A stretch of DNA of 64,000 nt from Brachybacterium sp. Z12 (GTDB lineage Bacteria > Actinomycetota > Actinomycetes > Actinomycetales > Dermabacteraceae), in assembly GCF_014400405.1 (NCBI RefSeq), contig NZ_CP060496.1, positions 1 to 64,000 of the forward strand. The letters run 5' to 3'. Positions 1-8,867 of this stretch are shown here, one piece after another (the stretch's first letter is position 1; each line of letters opens with the position of its first letter). The notes under the pieces were generated by a model that was not told the DNA's origin, searched no databases, and was given only the letters and a program-made list of their open reading frames with translations. Made by a program: the position numbers and the translations under genes.

Positions 1-237
1 TCAGCGACCGGAGGTCGAGTACGGCAGGAGGGCGATCTCGCGGGCGTTCTTCACGGCCTTCGCGATCTTGCGCTGCTCCTGGACGGTGACTCCGGTGACC
101 CGGCGGGCGCGGATCTTTCCGCGGTCGGAGACGAACTTGCGCAGCAGCGCAGCGTCCTTGTAGTCGACGGTCTCGACTCCCGCGGCCTTCAGCGGGTTCT
201 GCTTCTTCTTCGGGGGACGAAGAGAGGGCTTGGCCAT
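1..237 (-). CDS. rpsR: 30S ribosomal protein S18
   Basis: S18 is a small-subunit ribosomal protein that sits with S6 on the platform of the 30S subunit. The 78-residue product has the family's usual length, a basic N-terminus ([12 protein letters not shown]) and the conserved core with [18 protein letters not shown], followed by the [31 protein letters not shown] block. I chose the ATG at 237 because an AAGGAG lies a few bases upstream on the minus strand; an upstream in-frame ATG at 273 lacks this support. It is the last gene of the rpsF-ssb-rpsR operon visible here, and its stop codon is at the very edge of the window, where rplI would normally follow. Confidence 0.97.
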   Translation of the reverse strand: MAKPSLRPPKKKQNPLKAAGVETVDYKDAALLRKFVSDRGKIRARRVTGVTVQEQRKIAKAVKNAREIALLPYSTSGR

Positions 238-321
238 CGTGGTGCTCCTTCTTTCTGAGGGGAGCCCGGGCATGCACCCGGGATGGAATGGATCTATATG
301 TGACGTCGATCGCCGAAGCGA

Positions 322-887
322 TCAGAAGGGCGGGTCGTCGTACCCGCCCTGGTTGCCGCCGCCGGCCCACGGGTCGGCAGCCGGTGCGCCCTGCGGCGCG
401 TTGTTGTAGCCGCCCTGGCCACCCTGGCTGGCCTGACCGCCCTGGCCGCCGAAGCCGCCCTGGCCGCCTCCCTGGGGAGCGCCGCCTCCGAAACCGCCCC
501 GACCGCCTCCGCCTCCGCCGCCGCGCTGCACCTTGTTGGGCTTCGCGGTGGCGTACTTCAGCGACGGGCCGATCTCGTCGACGTCCAGCTCGATGCTGGT
601 GCGGTTCTGGCCTTCACGGTCGGTGAAGGAGCGCTGCTTGAGGCGCCCCTGAGCGACCACGCGGGTGCCCTTCTCGAGCGACTCGGCCACGTTCTCCGCG
701 GCGTCGCGCCAGATGGAGCAGCGGAGGAACAGCGCCTCGCCGTCCTTCCACTCGTTCGCCTGACGGTCGAACATGCGGGGGTGGACGCGATGGTGAACGA
801 CGCGACCGCGATGCCGGACTGCGTGAAACGCAGCTCGGGGTCGGCGGTCAGGTTGCCGATCACGGTGATGACGGTGTCATTCGCCAT
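322..887 (-). CDS. ssb: Single-stranded DNA-binding protein (frameshifted in this sequence)
   Basis: SSB coats single-stranded DNA during replication, recombination and repair. The N-terminal OB fold begins [21 protein letters not shown] and continues, after a shift, with [19 protein letters not shown] and the [21 protein letters not shown] segment. The C-terminal third is a flexible Gly/Gln tail (GGQGG repeats) ending in the acidic tip DDPPF that binds partner proteins. One base is missing in the C run near 776-780, splitting the OB fold; repaired length is 188 residues, normal for actinobacterial SSB. Because SSB is essential, the shift is most likely a sequence error. It lies between rpsF and rpsR, the standard operon order. 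Confidence 0.95.
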
Positions 888-943
888 GGGGGCTCCTCTG
901 CTCCAGGATGGGGTGGGATGTTGCGGGGGTCAGCGGCAGCGGG

Positions 944-1261
944 TCACTTGTCGTCGACGGGTGAGGCTGTGGCCTTATCGTCGAGACGCATGACCTTGGT
1001 GCGCATGACCGACTCGTTGAGCCCGAGCTGACGATCCAGCTCCTGCGCGGTCGAGGCCTTCGCGGTGAAGCTGAGGACGATGTAGATGCCCTCGGTCTTC
1101 TTGTCGATCTCGTAGGCGAACTTCCGCTTGCCCCAGATGTCGACGTTGTCGATGGTGCCGCCCTCGGTCGGAATGACCTGGACGAGCTTCTCAAAAGTTC
1201 CGGTGACGGTCCGCTCATCGACGGACGGGTCGAGGATGACGACCATTTCGTACTTGCGCAT
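944..1261 (-). CDS. rpsF: 30S ribosomal protein S6
   Basis: S6 forms a heterodimer with S18 on the 30S platform. The 105-residue product starts [16 protein letters not shown] and contains the typical [16 protein letters not shown] and GIYIVLSF strands of the ferredoxin-like fold. It ends in a short charged tail. It is the first gene of the rpsF-ssb-rpsR operon, separated from ssb by 56 bases. The AGGAGG ribosome binding site upstream (1275-1280 on this strand) lies within a predicted hairpin, described separately, which suggests control of translation by the S6:S18 pair. Confidence 0.97.
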   Translation of the reverse strand: MRKYEMVVILDPSVDERTVTGTFEKLVQVIPTEGGTIDNVDIWGKRKFAYEIDKKTEGIYIVLSFTAKASTAQELDRQLGLNESVMRTKVMRLDDKATASPVDDK

Positions 1262-1274
1262 GTTCGGTTACCCA

Positions 1275-1317
1275 CCTCCTGTGGTCTCTGCGGCCACGGT
1301 ATTTCCGTGGCAGGAGG
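1275..1317 (-). promoter_or_regulatory. rpsF leader hairpin that hides the ribosome binding site (S6:S18-type motif)
   Basis: Read on the minus strand, CCTCCT (1317-1312) can pair with the AGGAGG ribosome binding site (1280-1275), enclosing an inner stem GCCACGG/CCGTGGC with an AAATA loop (1311-1293). A CCG sits at the 3' base of the inner stem inside an asymmetric bulge. This two-stem shape with a CCG bulge matches the S6:S18-binding leader known from rpsF mRNAs of many bacteria. The AGGAGG is 13 nt from the ATG, a little long. The pairing is seen directly; the regulatory role is inferred. Confidence 0.6.
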
Positions 1318-1448
1318 GTTCATGCCATCCGCACGGGCATCGGCGATGCACGTCACGGACCGGGTCAGCCTACCTGCGCGTCCCCACATCGGCCAGGGCG
1401 ACGGGATGGGTGCGCCCGGCATCACAGACCGGGCCGTCGAGCGAGGGG

Positions 1449-1643
1449 TCAGCCCCTCCCCATCGCCTTCTTCACCCGGGCGTACCAGCCGCCGGTGCTC
1501 CTGGCCCCGGCGATCCCGCCACCGGCCACCGCTCCGGCGGTGCGGCCGTGCAGGCGCGTCCCGCAGCGGTCGCAGAGCTTCCGCCCGGTGATCGAGGTGT
1601 ACGCCCTGCCTCGGATCTTCTTGCTGCACTGTTCGCATCGCAT
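1449..1643 (-). CDS. Small zinc-ribbon-like protein, function unknown
   Basis: This 64-residue basic protein starts MRCEQCSKKIRGRAYTSI and has two CxxC pairs (CEQC near residues 3-6 and CDRC near 24-27), a spacing that suggests one zinc-binding ribbon. The rest is rich in Gly, Arg and Ala. I do not recognise a named family. It stands alone between the rpsF operon and a permease on the other strand. The Cys pattern and plausible start favour a real gene, but the short length and the overlap with open frames on the opposite strand leave room for doubt. Confidence 0.55.
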   Translation of the reverse strand: MRCEQCSKKIRGRAYTSITGRKLCDRCGTRLHGRTAGAVAGGGIAGARSTGGWYARVKKAMGRG

Positions 1644-1723
1644 GCCCCGATGGTGCCACCCCTGCCCACCAGGGGCGACCGATCGGTCCGGGGCCTTCGA
1701 CCTCCGCCCTCTAGCGTGGGCCC

Positions 1724-3024
1724 ATGACCAGCACCGACGACCGCACCACGCTGCGACGCACCGTCACCACCACGGGCCTTTTCCTGTTCATCCTCGGGGA
1801 CGTGCTCGGCGCGGGCGTGTACGTGCTCGCCGGGGAGATCGCGGGATTGCGGGCGGTGCGCTGTGGGTGCCGCTGGTGGTGGCCCTGCTGCTCGCGCTGC
1901 TGACCGCCGGGTCGTACGCGGAGCTGGCCACCAAGTACCCCCGGGCCGGCGGCTCCTCGCACTACGCGACCCGCGCCTTCGGCCCCTTCGCCGGGTTCCT
2001 GGTCGGCTTCTGCATGCTGTCCGCGGGGGTGGTCTCGGTGGGTGCCCTGGCTCTGGGGTTCGCCGGGGACTATCTGGGCGCCTTCGTGAGCCTGCCGGTG
2101 TTCCTGGTGGTGATCGTGTTCCTCGCGCTGCTGGCGGCACTGAACGCCCGCGGGATCAGCGAGTCGCTCGGCGCGAACCGGGTCGCCACCCTCATCGAGG
2201 TGGGCGGGCTGCTGCTGGTGATCGTGCTGGGCGGGATCGTGATCTTCCGCGGCGAGGGCGATCTCGGGCGGCTGACGGATCTCGGCACCCCCGAGAACGG
2301 GCCGGTCGCGGCGGTGCTGGCGGGCACGGTGCTGGCGTTCTACTCCTACGTGGGCTTCGAGACCAGCGTGAACATCGCCGAGGAGACGAAGGATCCGGCT
2401 CGCTCCTATCCGCGCGCCCTGTTCGGGGCGCTGATCGTCACCGGCGTCGTCTACGCCCTGATTGGCGTGGTCGCCGCGGCCGTGGTGCCCACCGAGGAGC
2501 TCGCGGGCTCCTCGGCGCCGCTCGCGCTGGTGGTGGAGGCCGCGGGGATCGTGCCGCCGTTCGTGTTCAGCGTGATCGCGCTGATCGCGGTGGCCAACGG
2601 TGCGCTGCTGACCGGGATCATGTCCTCGCGCCTCGCGTACGGGATGGCGTCCGACGGGCTGCTCCCGCAGGTGCTGACCCGGCTGCTGCCCGAGCGGCGC
2701 ACGCCGTGGGTCGCGATCCTCGCGACCACCGCGCTGTCGATCGCGCTGGCGCTGACCGGCACGATCGATGTGCTCGCCGGCACCATGGTGCTGCTCCTGC
2801 TGGTCGTCTTCCTCTCGGTGAACGCGGCCGTGCTGGTGCTGCGCCGCGATCGCCTGGAGCACCGCCACTTCCGCACCCCGCTCATCCTGCCTATCGGCGG
2901 CCTCGCCTCATGCGTGCTGCTGATGACGCAGGTCGAGTGGGCGGTGTGGCGGCTCGGACTGCCGTTCCTGGCGGTGGCCGCCGTCCTGGCCGGCGTCGCC
3001 GCCTGGCGACGCCGGCGCGCCTGA
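1724..3024 (+). CDS. APC-family amino acid permease (frameshifted near the start)
   Basis: An integral membrane transporter of the amino acid-polyamine-organocation superfamily. It begins MTSTDDRTTLRRTVTTTGLF, followed by the family hallmark GDVLGAGVYVLAGEIAG in the first helix. About twelve hydrophobic helices follow, including the FYSYVGFETSVNIAEETKDP segment that is typical of helix 6 and the loop after it. One base is missing around 1846-1850, between EIAG and IAGGALWVPL; repaired length is 433 residues. The substrate cannot be told from sequence. It is divergent from the gene at 1643 and convergent with the catalase-like fragment that ends at 3030. Confidence 0.88.
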
Positions 3025-3029
3025 GACGC

Positions 3030-3939
3030 TCACGCTCCCGCGGGGAACCGCTCCCAGACCCGGTGCGCGCCGAGCAGGGCGGTGATCTCCTCGAGCACCT
3101 CGCGTCCGTCGTCGCCGAGCACGAGCCCGGCCCCACCCGGGGCGGTGCGCGCCTCAAGAGCCTCTCGGCCGGTGCCCCAGGCGCCGATCGCCTTGGCATG
3201 ACGCCAGCACTCGTCGATCAGCTTGCCCACGCGCGGCTCGACGTCCCCGCTCCCCGGTGCCCCGGCCTTCGCATCGACCGTCGGGCGCGAATCGGGGGCG
3301 AAGAGCGGGTTGCCGCCGAGCAGCAGGGCGTCGAACTCCACGGAGGCGGCGGTGGCGAGGGTCCGTCCCACCGGGACCCCGGCGACCTCCCCGCCGCGGG
3401 TCGAGATGACGACGGGCATCATCCCCGCGCGGGCGATCGCCTCGTGGAGGGCGAGCAGATCCTGGTTCTTCTCCTCCGGGTCCACGACGATGCCGATCCG
3501 GCGGCCGTCGGCCGGCCAGGTGCCGCCCAGCTGGGACAGGGGGCCGCTGGTCTCCTGGCCGCCGGCCGGGTCCGCGAAGGGGATGGTCGGCGCCGGGGCG
3601 GGCATGCCGAGCGCCGCCGCGACCCGGGCGCACAGCTCCCCGTCGATGTTCGCCAGGCACTGCAGCTGACGCTCGCGGATCGTGTTCTCGTAGCACTTGC
3701 CGAGCTCGAAGGAGTAGGCGTCGACGATGTGGTCCTTCTCGAGCGGGGTCATGCTGCGCCAGAACAGGCGGGTCTGGCTGAAGTGGTCCTCGAAGGTCAC
3801 CGAGAGCTCCCGCTCCTTCACTCCCTCGGGCACCCGGACGGGCAGGTCTTCGAACGCGCCGTCCATCTCCCCGGCCATGAACGGGCAGCCGCCGTCCAGG
3901 GTGTTCGGCTGGTACGGCGCGACCCCCGAGTAGTCGCCC
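3030..3939 (-). pseudogene. C-terminal part of a large-subunit (clade 2) catalase, heme domain missing
   Basis: This stretch encodes the last 300 or so residues of an HPII/KatE-type catalase. It starts near the PNTLDGGCPF loop, passes through HFSQTRLFWRSMTPLEKDHI and the helical FELGKCYENTIRERQL region, and ends with the flavodoxin-like C-terminal domain (IGIVVDPEEKNQDLLALHEA, and a final ALLGAHRVWERFP). These match the end of E. coli KatE in order. The catalytic His, Asn and heme-ligand Tyr lie in the absent N-terminal part, so this cannot be an active catalase. Upstream it runs directly, out of frame, into an unrelated FAD oxidoreductase. A deletion or an assembly join at about 3940 explains this best. 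Confidence 0.82.
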
Positions 3940-4541
3940 TGCCGCCGTGAGCCGCGCGCCCTCCACCAGGACCCCTCCGAGCTCGTGCAGCTCCCGCGCG
4001 AGGGCGGCGAGGACGTCGAGCGGATCGAACTGGGCCTGGTCCTCGAGCACCACCGCCCCCGTGACCGGGAAGGGCAGCTCGGTGGTCTGGGTGAACTCCG
4101 CGTCCAGCCCGAGCTCTCGCGCCGTGCGCCACTCCTCACGCACCTGCTCCGCGCCGTCCACGGTGGTGGCGTAGGTGCTCGCGGGCCGGCGCTGGACCGG
4201 CACGGCCGCGCGCTGGCAGGTCTCCAGCAGCCAGCGCTGCCCCGCGGCGTTCGCCTCGAGGTAGGCACGCGCCGTCTCGAGGCCGTGCCGGGAGCGGAGC
4301 TCGGAGAGCCGGGTGCCCTGCAGCAGGGTGAGCTTCGCGGTGGTGGGTTGCCCGTCGCCACGGCGCCGACGGTGCGTGCCTCCAGCACGATCAGCCGGCG
4401 GCCGGAGCGGGCGAGCATCACCGCGGCAGCGAGCCCGGTGAGACCGGCGCCGGTCACCGCGACGTCGAAGGAGACGCCTGCGGGCAGGTCGGAGGTCGGG
4501 ATCTCGGAGCGGTCCAGGGTGTCGTGCCAGAGCGAGTCCAT
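3940..4541 (-). pseudogene. N-terminal half of an FAD-dependent oxidoreductase (YhfW-like), truncated
   Basis: The product starts MDSLWHDTLDRSEIPTSDL and has a dinucleotide-binding fold (VTGAGLTGLAAAVMLARSG, then VLEA), followed by ATGNTTAKLTLL after repair of one missing base near 4345. It continues through a substrate-domain segment with TTELPFPVTGAVVLEDQAQF and FDPLDVLAALARELHELGG. This is the start of the DAO-type oxidoreductases that normally carry a further 250 residues and often a C-terminal Rieske iron-sulfur domain. Here the reading stops making sense for the family at about 3940 and switches to catalase sequence. The gene is therefore cut in half. Confidence 0.75.
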
Positions 4542-4599
4542 CGGTGGAGGTTACGCGTCTCGATCCGGCGAGGTCACGGGCCGATCGGTCGGCTCCGGG

Positions 4600-7104
4600 T
4601 CAGGCCTCCGGGGGCCCGTCTCCGGCGTCGTCGCGCTCGTCACGGCCGGCGCTAGCGCCGTCCTCGCTCGACGCCTCCTCCTCCGACGACTCCTCAGAAG
4701 GCTCCTCGCTCGGCTCCTCAGACGGCTCCTCGCTCGGCTCCTCCTCGGATGGCTCCTCGCTCGGCTCTTCCTCCTCGGAGGGCTCCTCGCTCGGCTCTTC
4801 CTCCTCGGAGGGCTCCTCGCTGGGCTCCTCCGTCGGCTCAGGCGCCCCGTGGTCGGCGGCGGCGGGGGCGGCGGGACGTAGCTGCGTTCGCGCGTCTCGT
4901 TGTCCAGGCGGACCCTCTCGGGGAAGTCGAGCATCTCCTGACCCTCGAGCGACGGGGCCATGATGTCGCCCCAGATGTCGGTGGGGAAGGTGCCACCGGT
5001 CATGTTCTGCGCACCGCCGAAGGGGGTGAGGGTCTCCTCGGACCCGTCCTCTCCGGGCTGGAACATGCCCACGGCGGTCACCAGCTGCGGGGTGAACCCC
5101 ACGAACCAGGCGGAGCGGAAGCTCTCCGAGGTGCCGGTCTTGCCGGCCACGGGGCGGCCGTCCATCACCCCGGCGAGCGAGCGGGCAGAGCCCACCTTCG
5201 GCGGCCCCTGGAGCGCGACGGTCGCGTTGATCGCGACCTCCTCGTCCATCGCCTGGGTCTCCTCGATCTCGTGCTCGTGGCGCGAGGAGCCGTCAGGCCG
5301 GGTCACGGACTGGACGATGTAGGCGTCGCGGTGCACGCCGCCCGAGCGATGGTCGCGTAGACCTCGGCCATCTCCTGGACCGTCGGCGAGGCGGAGCCCA
5401 GCACGTTCGAGGCGTCGGCACTCAGGCCGGGGTCTCCTCCGGCAGCCCCAGCGAGACCGCGGTTTCCATGGTCCGCTGCGGGCCGATCTCGATGTTCGCC
5501 TCGGCGTAGGCGGTGTTGATCGAGTTGGCGGTCGCCTTCTCGAGGGTCACCCGGCCGTAGTCGGTGTTGTTGAAGTTGTTGACCTCCCAGCCGGGGAAGG
5601 ACTTCGGGGAGTTGCCGTCCCAGCGGGAGTCCAGCGGGAACCCGTCCTCGAGGGCGGCGATCAGGGTGAACGTCTTGAAGATCGATCCGGCCTGCATTCG
5701 CGATTGGGAGGCGTCGTTCTGGGCCTGGGCGACATAGTCCGGGCCGCCGTACATGCCCCGGATCGCGCCCGTCGAGGGATCGACCGTGACGGTGCCGACC
5801 CGGTTGTTCTCGGGCCGGTCATCCGGCAGGTTGCCGATGGCTTCCACGGTGTTGTTCTGGATCGAGGGATCGATCGTGGAGACGATCGTGTACCCGCCGG
5901 TGTTGATCTCCTCCTCGGTGAAGCCCTCCTCGATCAGCTCACCTCGCACCTGGGCCAGCAGGTAGCCCTTGGTGCCGCCGAGGGAGTTCTCGCTGCGCGG
6001 CTCGATAGTCTCGGGGAAGCCGAGGGCATCGGCGTCCGCGGCGGTCATCTGCCCCTCGTTGACCTGCCTGCTGATCACGCGATCCCACAGCTGCACCGAC
6101 TTCTCGGGGTCGTTCGCGGGATCGTAGGAGGAAGGGCCGGGGATCACGGCCACCAGCAGCGCCGCCTCGGCCTCGTCGAGGTCCGCGGCATCCTTGCCGA
6201 AGTAGGCCTGGGAGGCCTCCTGCACACCGTAGGCGCCGCGGCCGAAGTAGATGGTGTTGAGGTAGCGGGAGAGGATCTCGTCCTTGCTGATCTCCTGGTC
6301 GATCTTCAGGGCCATGATGGCTTCCTTGGCCTTGCCCACGTACGACGTCTCGGTGCCGGTGTAGTACCGCTCGACGTACTGCATGGTGATCGTCGACCCG
6401 CCCTGGCGGGCCCCGCCCTGGAGGTTGTTGAGCATCGCCCGCACGATGCCGCGCGGGGACACGCCGCGGTTCTCGTAGAAGCTGGTGTCCTCGCTCGCGA
6501 CCACCGCCTGCTTGATGCTGTCGGGGATCTCGTCGGCCGGCAGCTCGGTGCGGTTGATCTCGCTGAACTGGCCCATCTCGGTCTCGCCGTCCGCGTAGTA
6601 GACGCGAGAGGTCTGCGCGAGGGCGAAGTCCGAGGGTTCGGGAACCTCGGTGTCGTTGTACAGCCAGGCGGCGAAGCCCAGACCCGCCAGCACCATCAGC
6701 GCCATCGCGCCGAAGATCATGCGCAGGGAGGGGATCCAGCGCCAAGGGTTCTTCGCCCCGGCCCGGGGATAGTTCAGGAAATTCGTCGCGGCGGCCTTCT
6801 TCTTCGCGCCACCCTTCTTCGCGCCCCCGCGACTGGCGGCCGAGGCGGCGACGCCGGCGTGGCGGGCGCTGACCGAAGTGCGGTTGCTCGGCACCTTCGA
6901 CGCGGCGGTGCGCTTCGGTGCCGGGGAGCTCTTGGCCCCGGTGGTGCTGCGAGCGGTGCGGCTGGATCCCTTGGACCCGGAGGCCTTCGCGGGCTTCCCG
7001 GCAGGCTTCGCGGAGGATGCGCGGCGCACACCTGCTGCGCGGCGCGAAGCACCGCCCGACGAGTTCTTCGACGAGCCGCGGGACGAGCGTCGGGAATCGC
7101 TCAT
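4600..7104 (-). CDS. Class A penicillin-binding protein: glycosyltransferase plus transpeptidase (three frameshifts)
   Basis: A bifunctional cell-wall enzyme that polymerises lipid II and cross-links the stem peptides. After a Ser/Lys/Ala-rich cytoplasmic tail (about 130 residues) comes one membrane helix (FGAMALMVLAGLGFAAWLY). The GT51 domain has the catalytic EDTSFYENRGVSPRGIVRA motif and RQGGSTITMQ. The transpeptidase domain shows the SxxK box (SIFK), SxN (SIN) and KTGT. The tail after the catalytic domain is Pro-rich and then an acidic EEPS repeat. Bases are missing near 5431, 5350 and 4845; repaired length is 835 residues. The start at 7104 has GGAG upstream. The next gene upstream, on the same strand, is the CCA-adding enzyme. 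Confidence 0.92.
4676..4836 (-). repeat. Acidic EEPSEEPSEEE coding repeat in the penicillin-binding protein tail
   Basis: Tandem units of 12 to 18 bases built from GAGGAGCCCAGC/TCC-type codons encode a Glu-Glu-Pro-Ser repeat at the C-terminal end of the penicillin-binding protein. Some units carry an extra Glu-Glu. The near-identical units are prone to copy-number change and to assembly error, so the exact count may not be reliable. Confidence 0.8.
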
Positions 7105-7277
7105 GACTGCTCCTGGTCCTACGAGGGGGCATACGGGTCCCTGCACCCAGCAGGTGCACGGCCTCCCAGTATGCGCACGACGTCCCGACCGACGGAACGG
7201 CGCCGCGTCGAAGCACACAGGGTGTGCACGTCTGGTGCGGCGCCGCTCACATCACGCGCACCGCACGAAGCGGCCGT

Positions 7278-8755
7278 TCAGGAACTGGAGCGGGCGTCCC
7301 ACCAGAGGCGGAGCTCCTGCTCAGCGCGCTCCTCGCCGAGTGGCCCGTGCTCCATTCGCAGCTCGAGCAGATGCTTGTACGCCTCGCCCACGTCCCGGCC
7401 GGGCGGCAGGTTCAGGATCTCCATGATCCGGTTGCCGTCGAGGTCAGGTCGGATCCGGCCGATCTCCTCCTGCTCGGCCAGCGCGTCGATGCGGGCCTCG
7501 AGCTCGCCGTAGGCACGAGCGAGGGTGCGGGATTTGCGACGGTTGCGGGTGGTGACATCGGCGCGGGTGAGGCGGTGCAGATGCTCCAGCAGATCGCCGG
7601 CATCGGTCACGTACCTGCGCACTGCGGAGTCCGTCCAGGGCGACTCGACGTATCCGTGGAAGCGCAGATGCAGCTCCACCAGGCGGGCGACCCTCTTGGT
7701 GGTGTCCTTGTCGAAGGTCAGCGCCTTCATCCTGCGCGCGGTCATCTTCGCGCCCACGGTCTCGTGGAAGCGGAAGGTGACCACGCCCCCTCCTCGAAGC
7801 GGCGCGTGGCGGGCTTGCCCACGTCGTGCATCAGGGCGGCCAGGCGCAGCACCAGGTCCGGTCCCTCGCAGGGGCCGCCCGAGCCGGCCGGGCTCTCGAG
7901 GTCGATCGCCTGGTCCAGCACCGTCAGCGTGTGCTGGTAGACGTCCTTGTGATGGTGGTGCTCGTCGATCTCGAGCTGCAGCGCGGGCAGCTCCGGCAGC
8001 ACATGGGCGGCCAGGCCGAGCTCGGTCATCAGCTCGAGGCCGCCGCGGGGATGGGCGCCGAGCATGAGCTTGACGAGCTCCTCGCGCACCCGCTCGGCGG
8101 AGACGATGGTGATGCGCTCGGCGAGCGCCTCGATCGCGTCGGCCGTGGCGTCCTCGATCCGGAAGCCCAGCTGTGCGACGAAGCGGACCGCACGCATCAT
8201 GCGCAGCGGGTCGTCGCTGAACGACTGGGCGGGGGCGACCGGGGTGCGCAGCACGGTGTTGGCGAGGTCGGCGAGCCCGCCGAAGGGGTCCACCAGCTCG
8301 AGCGAGGGGAGCCGCACCGCCATCGCGTTGACGGTGAAGTCCCGGCGCGACAGGTCGCCCTCGAGGGTGTCGCCGTACTCGACCTGGGGCTTGCGGCTCG
8401 TCGGATCGTAGGACTCGGTGCGGTAGGTGGTGATCTCGACCTTCACCCCGTCGCGCACGCCACCGAGGGTCCCGAAGTCGCGACCCATGTCCCAGATCGC
8501 CCCGTCGCGGGTCCAGGTGCGCAGGATCGCCTCGGTGTCGTCCGGGCGGGCGGAGGTCGTGAAGTCCAGATCGGCGCTCGAGCGGCCCAGCACCGCATCC
8601 CGCACCGGACCGCCCACCAGCGCGAGCTCGTGCCCCGCCGCCTCGAACAGCCGTCCCAGCGCGTGGATCTCCTCGGGCAGGGCCCGGAACATGGAGGCCG
8701 CCCGGGTGCGGGCGGTGTCGAGGCGCGCAGCTGTCTCGTCGAGGGGATCGGTCAC
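7278..8755 (-). CDS. pcnA: CCA tRNA nucleotidyltransferase (one frameshift)
   Basis: This enzyme adds or repairs the 3' CCA end of tRNAs. The N-terminal nucleotidyltransferase domain has the GGPVRDAVLGR motif and the metal-binding ADLDFTT pair of acidic residues, then RRDFTVNAMA and the SFSDDPLRMMRAVRFVAQLG helix. A C-terminal HD-type domain shows HHHHKDVYQH and LMHDVGK, as in the actinobacterial branch. One base is missing in the G run near 7788, in the middle of the HD domain; repaired length is 492 residues. The start is a GTG at 8755. It is divergent from the DUF6049-murJ cluster, an arrangement also seen in mycobacteria. Confidence 0.93.
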
Positions 8756-8867
8756 GGGAGGTCCTGTCCTGGGAGGTGTTCCGGTGCTGCGCGGCGGTGC
8801 TCTCCACGATGTAGAGGTCTCGTGCCCCTGCAGCCCCTCTACGGTAGCGGCCGCTTACAGTGTCAGC

